Source: Candidatus Phyllobacterium onerii (GTDB lineage Bacteria; Pseudomonadota; Alphaproteobacteria; Rhizobiales; Rhizobiaceae). Taken from it: a stretch of DNA of 64,000 bases. Shown here piece after piece: positions 16,833 through 24,909 of the stretch. Each line of letters begins with the position of its first letter. Positions within the stretch are counted from its first letter, which is position 1. The position numbers were made by a program, and so were the translations under genes. A model generated the notes under the pieces. The model made no database searches. It was not told the origin of the DNA and saw only the letters and a list, made by a program, of their open reading frames with translations. The stretch spans positions 124,001 to 188,000 of the forward strand of contig NZ_JAQMHX010000002.1 of the NCBI RefSeq assembly GCF_028331445.1, given 5' to 3'.

Positions 16833-16860
16833 TATACGCACCTGCGGCGGATTTATTCCC
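16833..16860 (-). promoter_or_regulatory. Candidate autoregulatory ECF promoter
   Basis: On the minus strand GGGAATA (16854-16860) and CGTATA (16833-16838) are separated by 15 bp, the spacing and GGGAAT/CGT style of ECF-dependent promoters. The -10 element ends 6 nt before the sigma ATG. Location directly before an ECF gene supports autoregulation; the sequence match was made by eye. Confidence 0.5.
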
Positions 16861-16902
16861 TGCCATCGGGAAATTATATCACGCGAGCGCAAATTTGCTG
16901 GC

Positions 16903-17925
16903 CTAGATCAGGCTCTGTTTTTTAAGTTCGTCCTTGAGGTAGGCATAATAAATCGGAGCGGCGATGAGGCCAGCGATACCGAACCAGGCTTCCAGCACGA
17001 TCATCGCGAGGAGCAATTCCCATGCCCGCGATTTTATCCGCGATCCGATGATCCTGGCATTCAGGAAATATTCGAGTTTGTGGATGATTACCAGAAACGC
17101 GAGCGAACCCACCGCGGCAACAAATGAAACACTGAGTGCCACGACGACAATCACAGTGTTGGAGATCAAATTGCCGATAACAGGAAGCAGACCCGCAATG
17201 AACGTCACGGCAATCATGGTCTTGACCAGCGGCAGGTGAACGCCGAAAAACGGCAGGATTACAACAAGATAGATGGCAGTGAAAACTGTGTTCAAAGCCG
17301 AGATTCGAAGCTGTGAGAACACAATATTGCGAAATGCCGCGCTTAATAGCTCGATACGTTCCCGAAGGGCAATCGCGAGTGGGCCCGGTTCACGTGATGC
17401 GGCAACGGAAGAACTGAGCGCGATCATTCCCCCGATCACCATTCCGACAATGATTCGAACCAGGAGAACGCCAAGTTCCCGGCCGACAAGCTGAAGCTGG
17501 CCCGCATGTTCCCGCAGCCACTTTGCCGCCAGCGTTTCGAGTTCTTCAAGATTTGACGGGAAATAATCGCGCGCCCAATTCGGCAGATGTAACTGGGCCG
17601 TATCGATGATTTCCGCCATCTTCTGGAAAAGCGATACTATACCTTCGTCGGAGCCATCGGTGAGCAGTGCCATGCTGCTCATGACGGCCGCGACAATCAC
17701 CAAGATGAAGATCAGCGCCAGCATTGCCAACGCTATGGTTTTTGCCAGATGTCCGGAGATGCCTAATCGACCGAGCAATGGAGCCGAATAATGGACGAGG
17801 TTGTAAACGAGCAGTCCGGAAAGGAGAGCCGAGAGCAAGCCTAGTTCAAGCACAGCGACGAGCGCGATGAACGACAAAATGTAGGAGGCAATTCGGAGCC
17901 TGGTGGCGGTTGGCAAGTGTGTCAC
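16903..17925 (-). CDS. AI-2E family transporter
   Basis: A 340-residue polytopic inner-membrane protein. Hydrophobic helices near residues 13-60, a soluble or amphipathic stretch about 95-150 (contains the LPNWARDYFPSNLEELETL segment), then further helices including LVKTMIAVTFIAGLLPVIGN and a C-terminal SRAWELLLAMIVLEAWFGIA helix pair identify the AI-2E/PerM (UPF0118) superfamily. Members export small molecules or ions; the name does not prove quorum-signal transport. It is a single gene, 77 bp upstream of the ECF gene on the same strand, and divergent from the PilZ gene. Confidence 0.85.
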   Translation of the reverse strand: MTHLPTATRLRIASYILSFIALVAVLELGLLSALLSGLLVYNLVHYSAPLLGRLGISGHLAKTIALAMLALIFILVIVAAVMSSMALLTDGSDEGIVSLFQKMAEIIDTAQLHLPNWARDYFPSNLEELETLAAKWLREHAGQLQLVGRELGVLLVRIIVGMVIGGMIALSSSVAASREPGPLAIALRERIELLSAAFRNIVFSQLRISALNTVFTAIYLVVILPFFGVHLPLVKTMIAVTFIAGLLPVIGNLISNTVIVVVALSVSFVAAVGSLAFLVIIHKLEYFLNARIIGSRIKSRAWELLLAMIVLEAWFGIAGLIAAPIYYAYLKDELKKQSLI

Positions 17926-18148
17926 CTGAGGGGGCTGTCAATATTCAACTGTACCTACTCTTGAAAACGTCCGCGACGCAAGCTCCATTGATCCAGGACC
18001 GTAAACCTTCGCAGTCTCGAGCGGTGTAACCGATCAAAGCATAACGGATTTGCAATTGTTTGCCTCTACAAGCGACGCATGACACCGCCGGTATGAAAGT
18101 CGTCCGTGCGCCTTTTTACCGGCTTCAATTCGGGCCAGGCGAGCTTAC

Positions 18149-18490
18149 ATGCCATTTTACCAAACGAACAGCAGAGCGGAGAAGCGAGTCGAGGAGCGCA
18201 AAAGAACACGGTTGCGCTCCGGCAAACTCGTCACGCTCGATGGGCATTTTCTGACCGAATGTCATTTTCACAACCTAGCCGGCGGCGGCGCCAAGATCAG
18301 GCTTGTCAGCCAATCCACCGTCCCCACTCGCTTCTGGCTGTTCGATGATCAATATAACGGCGCGTTGATTGCGGAAGTCGTCTGGCGCCAGGACATGGAA
18401 CTTGGCGTGCGGTTCATCGACGATCCGGACGTTACGCCTTTGACAGACACAATTCTGCGCACGCTTGCCGGTAAGTATTATTCACTCTGA
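18149..18490 (+). CDS. PilZ domain protein (putative c-di-GMP receptor)
   Basis: A 113-residue single-domain protein. The N-terminal RVEERKRTRLRSGK fits the RxxxR half of the c-di-GMP motif and NLAGGGAKIRL the position of the (D/N)xSxxG half, although Ser is replaced by Ala. Strands VWRQDMELGVRFID then complete the PilZ barrel (typically ...GV.F). Its 3' end overlaps the flagellar operon's last gene by 13 bp, tail to tail. PilZ proteins near flagellar genes often brake motility or control exopolysaccharide; that role here is inferred from position only. Confidence 0.8.
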   Translation: MPFYQTNSRAEKRVEERKRTRLRSGKLVTLDGHFLTECHFHNLAGGGAKIRLVSQSTVPTRFWLFDDQYNGALIAEVVWRQDMELGVRFIDDPDVTPLTDTILRTLAGKYYSL

Positions 18491-18966
18491 TGTGCTTGCT
18501 GACGCTCCAGACCCTTGGTGTTCTGGTCGCGGATTTCCTTGGCAGTTATGTAGTTGAATTGCTCAACCAGCAGGTCTTTCACCAGTGGTTGCGGAAATCG
18601 TGCATTGATACCGTCGATGATGGATTTCTTGACATCGTCGAACTTGACTTCCTGGACATTCTTAGCGTCGGAATAATGCCCGTAGAACTGGTTGAAAATC
18701 TCGTCATTGATGAAATACGATACCGGAATCTTGAAGGAGGCGTTCACCGTGTGATCCAGTGTATAGGCCAACTGAGACACGACATAACCCTGAACCGCGT
18801 TGTCCACGATGATCGGAACACTGAAGACTTCGGTCTTGCCATCATCCAGTGCCTCCTGGGCGTTGGGTGCAACGGCTGCTGTCGCCGAATTCTGCCAGAC
18901 GGCAAAATACAGGGATCCCAGTGCAACGACGCAGATCCACAGACCGATCAGCACAATACGGATCAT
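18478..18966 (-). CDS. Membrane-anchored protein of the flagellar cluster, function unknown
   Basis: A 162-residue protein with one N-terminal membrane anchor (residues about 3-22, IVLIGLWICVVALGSLYFAV) and a periplasmic domain with YVVSQLAYTLDHTV near the middle and a C-terminal helical tail. It is last in the flhA-fliR operon and its ATG overlaps the FlgN-like gene's stop (ATGA type), so it is co-translated with flagellar genes. Topology is like FliL, with which it shares only a general look. I do not recognise a named family. Confidence 0.7.
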   Translation of the reverse strand: MIRIVLIGLWICVVALGSLYFAVWQNSATAAVAPNAQEALDDGKTEVFSVPIIVDNAVQGYVVSQLAYTLDHTVNASFKIPVSYFINDEIFNQFYGHYSDAKNVQEVKFDDVKKSIIDGINARFPQPLVKDLLVEQFNYITAKEIRDQNTKGLERQQAHQSE

Positions 18967-19379
18967 GCACCGAGCCCATTTCTGACCTGGCTCGCAGTGT
19001 ACGTTCCGTCGGCTTCCTGTGTCTCAAGCGCATCGCGGATAATTCCCGCGAGCTCTGTCACTGCGCGCAAGTGCAATTTGATGGCATCGCAATTGCGATC
19101 AAGCTTCTGACGCAGGCTATCGAGAACCGGCTGGAGCGTCTTGAGCGCGCGCGTATCGACGGTCTTCACCGCCTTGCCCATCGCCTTGTTGAAATCACGT
19201 AGCCCGCGGCTCTTATTGGCGTTGATATTTGCCAGATCTACCAACTGACCTTCGAGAAGCAGCCGTGTCTCGCGCTCGACGACATCTTCCAAACGACGAA
19301 TGGCGAAAAGGACGGGCTCCAGCGCCGGTTCGGGCACATCGCTGCGGTTCTGATCATTGGTCATTATTTCTATTTCCAT
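18963..19379 (-). CDS. flgN: FlgN-like flagellar chaperone
   Basis: A 138-residue, mainly helical soluble protein. Helices around LFAIRRLEDVVERETRLLLE then NANKSRGLRDFNKAMGKAV, and a C-terminal LRAVTELAGIIRDALETQEA, fit the FlgN fold that escorts hook-filament junction proteins FlgK and FlgL to the export gate. ATG 19379 with GGAGAG 6 nt upstream is better than the upstream in-frame codon at 19442, which lies inside flgJ. It lies downstream of flgJ in the flhA operon. The family call rests on helix pattern and context; its similarity to enteric FlgN is weak. Confidence 0.65.
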   Translation of the reverse strand: MEIEIMTNDQNRSDVPEPALEPVLFAIRRLEDVVERETRLLLEGQLVDLANINANKSRGLRDFNKAMGKAVKTVDTRALKTLQPVLDSLRQKLDRNCDAIKLHLRAVTELAGIIRDALETQEADGTYTASQVRNGLGA

Positions 19380-19419
19380 ATCTATCTCTCCAATCTCGTC
19401 GGCCTTGATAGTTCGCGCT

Positions 19420-20031
19420 CTAACTCTGCCTCGAGTTGTCAACGCTTTCCGTTGATTTTAATTGCTTATGAATGAGCTGGCGTTGGATTTGGTACAAAAT
19501 GACATTTGAATCCTGGTTTTGAAAATGTTGCTGATGTGCGGACATCCCCGAAGCTGCTCCCTCAGCTTGCGTTGCGGCTTCAGACTTCGCCTTTTTGGCG
19601 CTCTGCTGCTCCAACATGCGGGCGACGCCTATGCCGCCGGCATCGGCCATCTTGTTGGCGACAGCTTCGGCCATCATCGATTTCCAGTAGTCTCCGGCAA
19701 TTCCTTCGCCGAAGACTGCCTGATTGTCTCCCGTGAACATGGATTCGACAAAGGATTGCAGCATAAAAGCTTCGAACTTTTTGAATGCGCCGTTCGGTGC
19801 ATGAGTTACGCTACCGGCAATAGAGCCACGCGTCGAAGCCGGTTGCTGCATGGAGGCAAAGTTCTCACGTGACAGCTGCATCTGTGCCGCGACGCGATCG
19901 GATGCCAGGCTACGCAACTTCTCCATTGAGGTTCGCAACGTGTCCGGATCGGCTGCCATGGCAACATCCAATACCAGATCGGAAGGTGGATTAATGGCCA
20001 TCGATTCCTGTTCCATCCTGTTTCGCTCCAT
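19420..20031 (-). CDS. flgJ: FlgJ-like rod-binding protein (no muramidase domain)
   Basis: A 203-residue protein. The central segment FKKFEAFMLQSFVESMFTGD, followed by a GIAGDYWKSMMAEAVANKMA helix, is the rod-binding (FlgJ N-terminal) domain. The C-terminal peptidoglycan hydrolase domain of enteric FlgJ is absent, as is usual in alphaproteobacteria; a separate lytic transglycosylase is encoded at 29773-30363. GGGAGG lies about 9 nt before ATG 20031. It acts in the periplasm as scaffold or cap for rod assembly, and is encoded between the FliJ-like and FlgN-like genes. Confidence 0.8.
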   Translation of the reverse strand: MERNRMEQESMAINPPSDLVLDVAMAADPDTLRTSMEKLRSLASDRVAAQMQLSRENFASMQQPASTRGSIAGSVTHAPNGAFKKFEAFMLQSFVESMFTGDNQAVFGEGIAGDYWKSMMAEAVANKMADAGGIGVARMLEQQSAKKAKSEAATQAEGAASGMSAHQQHFQNQDSNVILYQIQRQLIHKQLKSTESVDNSRQS

Positions 20032-20076
20032 GCACCCTACCCTCCCAAACTTACGGGAGGCTTGAGCCTTGCGTCT

Positions 20077-20481
20077 TTAGATCAAGCGTCCGCCAAGCAG
20101 ATGGGCCATATATTCGTCCGTTTCGTCCGTGACTTCTGCGCGCGATGTCTCCTTCGCCAAATCGCGAAGCCGGCCATCCAGCGTGTCGAGCGTTCGTGAC
20201 GTTTTCAGCAGGTTGCGTTTGGCTTCGACCATCTGGTCCGACAACTGAGCCTGAAGTGACTTGTTGGTCTCAAGGCGCTTCAAAATAATGTGCACAGGAA
20301 CGAACGCTGCTGTATCTGCGGCGAAGCGATCTTCCTGCATCCTGAAGAGAGCGCCATTCTCCTCCTCGATCGCAGCTTGCTTTGCATTGAGGCGTGACAG
20401 TTCCAGCTCATGGCGCGCTTTGGCGAGCTTTTGCAGCCTGATCAATCCGAGATAGGATGTCCGGGATGCGTTCGTTGTCAT
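20077..20481 (-). CDS. fliJ: FliJ-like coiled-coil protein
   Basis: A 134-residue, almost entirely helical, charged protein predicted as coiled coil (LIRLQKLAKARHELELSRLN, and LSDQMVEAKRNLLKTSRTLD). Length and composition fit FliJ, the export-ATPase stalk and chaperone-recycling protein that sits between FliI and FlhA. Its gene is 3 bp after the fliR stop and upstream of flgJ. FliJ is poorly conserved, so the name rests on fold and context. Confidence 0.6.
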   Translation of the reverse strand: MTTNASRTSYLGLIRLQKLAKARHELELSRLNAKQAAIEEENGALFRMQEDRFAADTAAFVPVHIILKRLETNKSLQAQLSDQMVEAKRNLLKTSRTLDTLDGRLRDLAKETSRAEVTDETDEYMAHLLGGRLI

Positions 20482-20484
20482 CGC

Positions 20485-21240
20485 TCAAAAGTTCCTCAGA
20501 TACATGCCGGCCTCATTGGTGAAAAAACGCAGAAGGTCCGACATGCTGAAATAGAGCAGCATCAGCCCGCCTGCGAGGACGAAGGGCAAGGAAATGAAAT
20601 AAACGGGAATCGATGGCGTGAGTTTGTTGATCAGGCCCACCGCAATATTGACAACGACGGCGAAGACGATGAAGGGCGCCGCGATGCGTATGGTGCTCAT
20701 GAACGCCTTCGACAGCGTGTCGGTCAGGTTGACCATCGCCGTTGCCGGCTGAAAGATCCCGTCCACCGGAATTGTCGCATAGGATGAAAGCAGCGCACGC
20801 AACACCTCCAGATGCAGGTCTGATACGAAGAACAGACACAGCGCAGAGAGCGTGATCAGACTTGCAATGGCCGCCTGCGGTTCTTCCGATTCAATGGCGC
20901 GCTCTGGTGCGCCTGAATATCCAGTCGCCATCGCCATCGCATTGGCCATGAATTGCAGTGCCCAAAAGTAGAGGCGCGACAAAATGCCGATGAACGCGCC
21001 AACGATCGCTTCGATGACGATTATCCGCATCAGCATCAACGGGGCTGCCTTTGCCGCCGGAGTAACCTGCGGCAGCACCATTGGCACGACCATAAGAGAG
21101 CAGGCGAGCGCCAGGAAAAGACGTATCTGCATGGGAATGCGTGGGCTGGAAATGCCCGGCATGATCATCAGGCAGGCTCCGACGCGGGCAAAAACAAGCA
21201 GGGCCGCAATGATGCTATCGCTCAGTGGCGGCACGTTCAA
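20485..21240 (-). CDS. fliR: Flagellar export gate protein FliR
   Basis: A 251-residue inner-membrane protein with about six hydrophobic segments. ALLVFARVGACLMIMPGISSPR at the N-terminus, an IGILSRLYFWALQFMANAMA stretch and a late helix VYFISLPFVLAGGLMLLYFS match FliR. With FliP and FliQ it forms the export pore. It starts 4 bp after the flhA stop in the same operon. Length is close to family norm (about 250). Confidence 0.92.
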   Translation of the reverse strand: MNVPPLSDSIIAALLVFARVGACLMIMPGISSPRIPMQIRLFLALACSLMVVPMVLPQVTPAAKAAPLMLMRIIVIEAIVGAFIGILSRLYFWALQFMANAMAMATGYSGAPERAIESEEPQAAIASLITLSALCLFFVSDLHLEVLRALLSSYATIPVDGIFQPATAMVNLTDTLSKAFMSTIRIAAPFIVFAVVVNIAVGLINKLTPSIPVYFISLPFVLAGGLMLLYFSMSDLLRFFTNEAGMYLRNF

Positions 21241-21244
21241 AGCC

Positions 21245-23335
21245 TCACGAAATAGTGCCGAGGGAACGCACCTCTACGCCCCGCGCGATCTCGACATGCG
21301 ACAGGACCGACAATGTCGCGAACAGGCGCTCGATGATCATTCTGATGTAAGGCCGCGCTTCCGGCGAAGCGACGAGGACGAAGCGCTCTCCCCCGTCAAG
21401 GTGCTTGCGGATCGCGACACTCGCCTCATTGCCGAACTGCTCCAGCAGACGCGGATCGATATCGAATTCCGTAATCTCGCCCTTGGCATCCCGTTTGAGA
21501 CTCTGGTGGAAGACCAGATCCCAACGGTTGCCGAGACGTAAAACCGAAAGAACGCCATTATCGGCAAGGTCGCCGCAGATCTGCTGGGCCATACGCATCC
21601 GCACATGTTCCACGATCATTTCCGCGCGGCGGATATGCGGCGCCACTTCCGCTATTGCTTCGAGGATGAGATTCAGATTGCGGATCGACACCCGTTCCGT
21701 CAGCAGCAGCTTGAGAACCGCCTGCAGGCCAGAATAGGAGAGATGCGCAGGGCAAATATCGTCGAGCAATTTGCGGTATTCGGGTCCAAGACGGTCCAAC
21801 AGTGCACGCATGTCCTTGTAGGAAAGCAGCTGCGCCAGATTGTTGCGGACGATCTCGCTGAGATGCGTCAGCAATACGGAGAGATTATCGACCGTCATGT
21901 AGTTGTCGCGCTTGAGGTCCGCTGCAAAGATTTCCGGAACGGAGTATGCCTTCATGCCGAAGGCCGGTTCCCTCACCTCTTCGCCCGGTACATGCGGGGG
22001 TGGCCGGTCACCGGGAATAACCAGGATTTCACCGACCCGCAGCTCATGCGAAGCCACAACTGTCCCGTGGATCTTGATCCGGTATGTCTTCGGGGGCAGG
22101 AGAAAATCATCCGTAACTTTGATCTCCGGGACTACAAAGCCGTACTCAACTGCAAATTTCTTGCGCATCTTGTTGACACGATGCGCAAGTTCAAGCTGCG
22201 ATGCGAGCAGTCTCGCCGAGATTTGCTTGCCCAGACAGAGCTCGATCTGCGCCGTTTCGAGTGAGGCCCTGACAGAATCCCGGTCTACCTGTTCCGCATG
22301 TTGCTGCTTCAGTGCGGTTTCGGCCTGTGCAGCAGCGGCCACCCGGGCGAGCTTGCGCGGGACAGATACGCCAATCGCCACAAGTCCAGCCGCGAGCACG
22401 AAAAACGGAAAGGCAGGCAGCCCCGGCAAGATGCCAAGCACGAATAATAACAAGGCGGCGACGAAAAGCGCTTTCGGATAAGCACCAAGCTGACCAAAGA
22501 CGGCCTTGTCGGTTGAACCGCGCGTCCCGCCTTTGGAGACGAGAAGACCGGCCGCCAGCGATACGATCAGTGCCGGGATTTGGGTGACGAGACCGTCGCC
22601 GACAGAGAGCTTTGTAAAGACATCGGCTGCTTCGCTGACTTCCATGCCATGCCGCGTCACACCGATGATAATACCGCCAAAGATGTTGACGGCGGTAATG
22701 ATGAGGCCGGCAATCGCGTCACCACGCACGAATTTTGAAGCACCGTCCATCGATCCGAAGAAGGCGCTTTCTTCTTCAAGTTCGCGCCGCCGGTGCTGTG
22801 CTTCCTTCTCGTCGATCAGGCCGGACGACAGGTCCGCATCGATGGCCATCTGCTTGCCGGGAATGGCGTCGAGCGTGAAGCGCGCACCAACTTCGGCAAT
22901 ACGCGTGGCGCCCTTGGTGATGACGAGAAAATTGACGATGATAAGAATGGCGAAGACCACCAGCCCGATGACGAAATCACCGCCCATGACAAACTGCGAA
23001 AAGCCATGGATAACTTGTCCGGCTGCGGCGTAACCCTCGTCGCCATGGGTCAGGATGACGCGCGTCGTCGCAATGTTGAGCGACAGGCGCATCATTGTCG
23101 CGATCAGAAGCACCGTCGGAAAGGCAGAGAAATCGAGAGGCCGCTGGATCCACAGCGACACCATCAGGATGAGCACGGAGAGAGCAATGGAGAAGGCGAG
23201 ACCAATATCGAGAACGATTGGTGAAACGGGAAGGAAAAGAACCGTCAGGATGATGACGATGCCGAGAGCAAGGCCAACATCGCTGCCCGTCAGATAGCCC
23301 TTGTCACCCAATCGTTTTACTGCGGCTTGCTGCAC
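21245..23335 (-). CDS. flhA: Flagellar export gate protein FlhA
   Basis: A 696-residue protein with the FlhA/InvA layout: eight N-terminal membrane helices (about residues 16-320), including the conserved cytoplasmic loop (FHIPEP-type) segment [20 protein letters not shown] then [16 protein letters not shown], and a ~350-residue cytoplasmic domain that docks chaperone-substrate complexes. It uses proton motive force in type III export. It leads the flhA-fliR-fliJ-flgJ-flgN operon. The promoter gap upstream carries the shared flagellar box at 23359-23386, 39 bp before the ATG. Confidence 0.96.
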   Translation of the reverse strand: MQQAAVKRLGDKGYLTGSDVGLALGIVIILTVLFLPVSPIVLDIGLAFSIALSVLILMVSLWIQRPLDFSAFPTVLLIATMMRLSLNIATTRVILTHGDEGYAAAGQVIHGFSQFVMGGDFVIGLVVFAILIIVNFLVITKGATRIAEVGARFTLDAIPGKQMAIDADLSSGLIDEKEAQHRRRELEEESAFFGSMDGASKFVRGDAIAGLIITAVNIFGGIIIGVTRHGMEVSEAADVFTKLSVGDGLVTQIPALIVSLAAGLLVSKGGTRGSTDKAVFGQLGAYPKALFVAALLLFVLGILPGLPAFPFFVLAAGLVAIGVSVPRKLARVAAAAQAETALKQQHAEQVDRDSVRASLETAQIELCLGKQISARLLASQLELAHRVNKMRKKFAVEYGFVVPEIKVTDDFLLPPKTYRIKIHGTVVASHELRVGEILVIPGDRPPPHVPGEEVREPAFGMKAYSVPEIFAADLKRDNYMTVDNLSVLLTHLSEIVRNNLAQLLSYKDMRALLDRLGPEYRKLLDDICPAHLSYSGLQAVLKLLLTERVSIRNLNLILEAIAEVAPHIRRAEMIVEHVRMRMAQQICGDLADNGVLSVLRLGNRWDLVFHQSLKRDAKGEITEFDIDPRLLEQFGNEASVAIRKHLDGGERFVLVASPEARPYIRMIIERLFATLSVLSHVEIARGVEVRSLGTIS

Positions 23336-23358
23336 GGCATTCTCCTATTGTCACGGGG

Positions 23359-23386
23359 ACAATAGATACCGAAGCTTGTGCGAGGC
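23359..23386 (-). promoter_or_regulatory. Flagellar promoter box of the flhA operon
   Basis: On the minus strand GCCTCGCACAAG (23375-23386) is followed after exactly 10 nt by TATTGT (23359-23364). This is one of six matching elements upstream of flagellar operons in this window. Its downstream edge lies 24 bp from the flhA ATG and the core 39 bp. Confidence 0.6.
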
Positions 23387-23413
23387 CAACGTGAGTGCAC
23401 GCGGCTGACCGCG

Positions 23414-23680
23414 TCAGAAACCCTTCTCAATCCGAGAATATGTCAGCAGCGTCAGCGTGTTGATCTGTGAGCCAACGAACGGAGCGGTCAATGCAAGAAC
23501 CGCCAGGATGACAAGGATTTTCGGGACAAAGGTGAGTGTGATTTCCTGTATTTGCGTCAGTGCCTGAAACAGTGCAATGCAGACCCCGGCCAGCATCGCG
23601 GCTCCGACTGCCGGGCCAGAGGCAACGATGACCGTCCAGATAGCCTGATTGATGATGTCGAGTGCATCTGCCTCATTCAT
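23414..23680 (-). CDS. fliQ: Flagellar export gate protein FliQ
   Basis: An 88-residue protein with two membrane helices, standard FliQ length. MNEADALDIINQAIWTVIVA, GPAVGAAMLAGVCIALFQAL, TQIQEITLTFVPKIL and the final QINTLTLLTYSRIEKGF region match the family. The ATG at 23680 overlaps the flgD stop by 8 bp and is preferred to an upstream in-frame codon at 23743. It is last in the flgE operon, so the export-gate genes are divided among operons: fliQ here, fliR and flhA just downstream, fliP in the flgB operon and flhB in the motA operon. Confidence 0.93.
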   Translation of the reverse strand: MNEADALDIINQAIWTVIVASGPAVGAAMLAGVCIALFQALTQIQEITLTFVPKILVILAVLALTAPFVGSQINTLTLLTYSRIEKGF

Positions 23681-24080
23681 TGCCGGCCGAAATGACGATG
23701 CCGGCTGTGATTGGAAGCTGGGCGCCACCCACGAGGGTTGCAATCATGCCGTCGCTGTAGATGCGCACGGACTCGACAACGCCCTTGACGGTACCGTCAG
23801 CGCTGGTGACGGTCCGGCCAATGATACCATCGGCCTGTGACAACGACGAACTCGCAAGCAACTGGTCGAGCTTGGTGTTTGTCTGAACCGCTTGTTCAAC
23901 GCTCGAAAACTGTGCGAGCTGGGAGATTTGCTGCGTCGCATCCATCGGCTCGGTTGGATCCTGGTTTTTCATTTCTGCAACGAGAAGCTTCAGGAAAGCC
24001 TGATAGTCGACGCCAGGTCCGGTAGCCTTGGACGTATCTGTCGTATCGGCCTGTGTTCCTACGGGAGGGATCGTGGTCAT
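23673..24080 (-). CDS. flgD: Hook-cap protein FlgD, short alphaproteobacterial form
   Basis: A 135-residue protein containing the FlgD N-terminal signature FLKLLVAEMKNQDPTEPMDA then TQQISQLAQFSSVEQAVQTN, followed by a short beta segment. The Ig/Tudor C-terminal half of enteric FlgD is absent, a common state in rhizobia. It forms the scaffold at the growing hook tip. Its start overlaps the flbT stop. Confidence 0.92.
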   Translation of the reverse strand: MTTIPPVGTQADTTDTSKATGPGVDYQAFLKLLVAEMKNQDPTEPMDATQQISQLAQFSSVEQAVQTNTKLDQLLASSSLSQADGIIGRTVTSADGTVKGVVESVRIYSDGMIATLVGGAQLPITAGIVISAGNE

Positions 24081-24517
24081 GCGGTTGCCTCCGGCCTGAC
24101 GGCCTGTTGTGTTTGAGAGGAAATGGTCGGTTCTGCTGAGCCGAAAAGAATCTGTGCTTCCAGCGCGTAGAGCAATCGGATCGATTTAAGGGCGTCGAAC
24201 ACCCGTTCGTTGCACATCATCTCGTCGATCAGCTTCAATTCTTTCAGCATCTGCTGGTTTTCGAAGGTTGCGAGGAGTGACGCCAGCATACGCTTGAATG
24301 TGCGGTTGGCCTCTTCCTTCATTGCAGGATTGATCAGCATGATCTGTGCAGCGAAATAGAGCTGCCGTAGCGGCGTTGTCGTCTGATCCGCCTGCATGAC
24401 GTGGCTTTCGAGAAGAAAACTGACATCGTTGATGAATTCAATGGAAACCTTGCGGTCAACGCGTAAGACTGCCCCATTCACGTAAACTTTTTCACCGGCA
24501 CGCAACGATAGTTTCAT
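24077..24517 (-). CDS. flbT: Flagellin synthesis regulator FlbT
   Basis: A 146-residue protein with the FlbT pattern: KLSLRAGEKVYVNGAVLRVD near the N-terminus, VSIEFINDVSFLLESHVMQ, then TTPLRQLYFAAQIMLINPA and a helical C-terminal half. In Caulobacter FlbT binds the 5' untranslated region of flagellin mRNA and couples filament production to hook completion. ATG 24517 overlaps the flaF stop region. The flagellin gene in this window has a dyad in its leader that could be a target. Confidence 0.92.
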   Translation of the reverse strand: MKLSLRAGEKVYVNGAVLRVDRKVSIEFINDVSFLLESHVMQADQTTTPLRQLYFAAQIMLINPAMKEEANRTFKRMLASLLATFENQQMLKELKLIDEMMCNERVFDALKSIRLLYALEAQILFGSAEPTISSQTQQAVRPEATA

Positions 24518-24519
24518 GA

Positions 24520-24864
24520 TCAAAGCCCATCGCGAATGGTCTTGGTGATATCAATAATGCTGTCGTAGTCTCGCGAGGTCTCCTGCCGGATGGCCTCCAG
24601 CTCCCGCAAAATGAACAGGCCGATCGAAATGAGTGATGCCCGCAATTGCTGGGGCAATCCATTGGCAGGACTGCCGAGATCTTCGATCACAATCATCCAC
24701 AGACGCGACGTAAAATACACGGCCTCAACGCCTTTATAGGAATAACCGTTTTCATCGCGAGCCGCTTCCAGCATTATGATCGACTGATCGAACAAGGAGC
24801 GTTCCCGCTCCTTGGCTTCGTCAGCACCATCGTTCATGATGTCGTCGTATCGGGCCTGGTACAT
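24520..24864 (-). CDS. flaF: Flagellin biosynthesis regulator FlaF
   Basis: A 114-residue alpha-helical protein. ERERSLFDQSIIMLEAARDE, the AVYFTSRLWMIVIEDLGSPA segment and LRASLISIGLFILRELEAIR are the FlaF family core. FlaF acts opposite to FlbT in alphaproteobacteria and promotes flagellin synthesis or secretion, probably as a flagellin chaperone. It sits between flgL and flbT as in rhizobial clusters. Confidence 0.92.
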   Translation of the reverse strand: MYQARYDDIMNDGADEAKERERSLFDQSIIMLEAARDENGYSYKGVEAVYFTSRLWMIVIEDLGSPANGLPQQLRASLISIGLFILRELEAIRQETSRDYDSIIDITKTIRDGL

Positions 24865-24909
24865 GTGCTTTTCCGGCTTTTAACGAACGCGGCCATCGCG
24901 TTCGTTGTT

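Noticed and set aside
17960-17985. A CGACGCAAGCT sequence upstream of the PilZ gene resembles the flagellar box.
   Set aside because: Only CGCAAG matches well, no TANNNT hexamer follows at 10 nt, and the distance to the start is about 170 bp.
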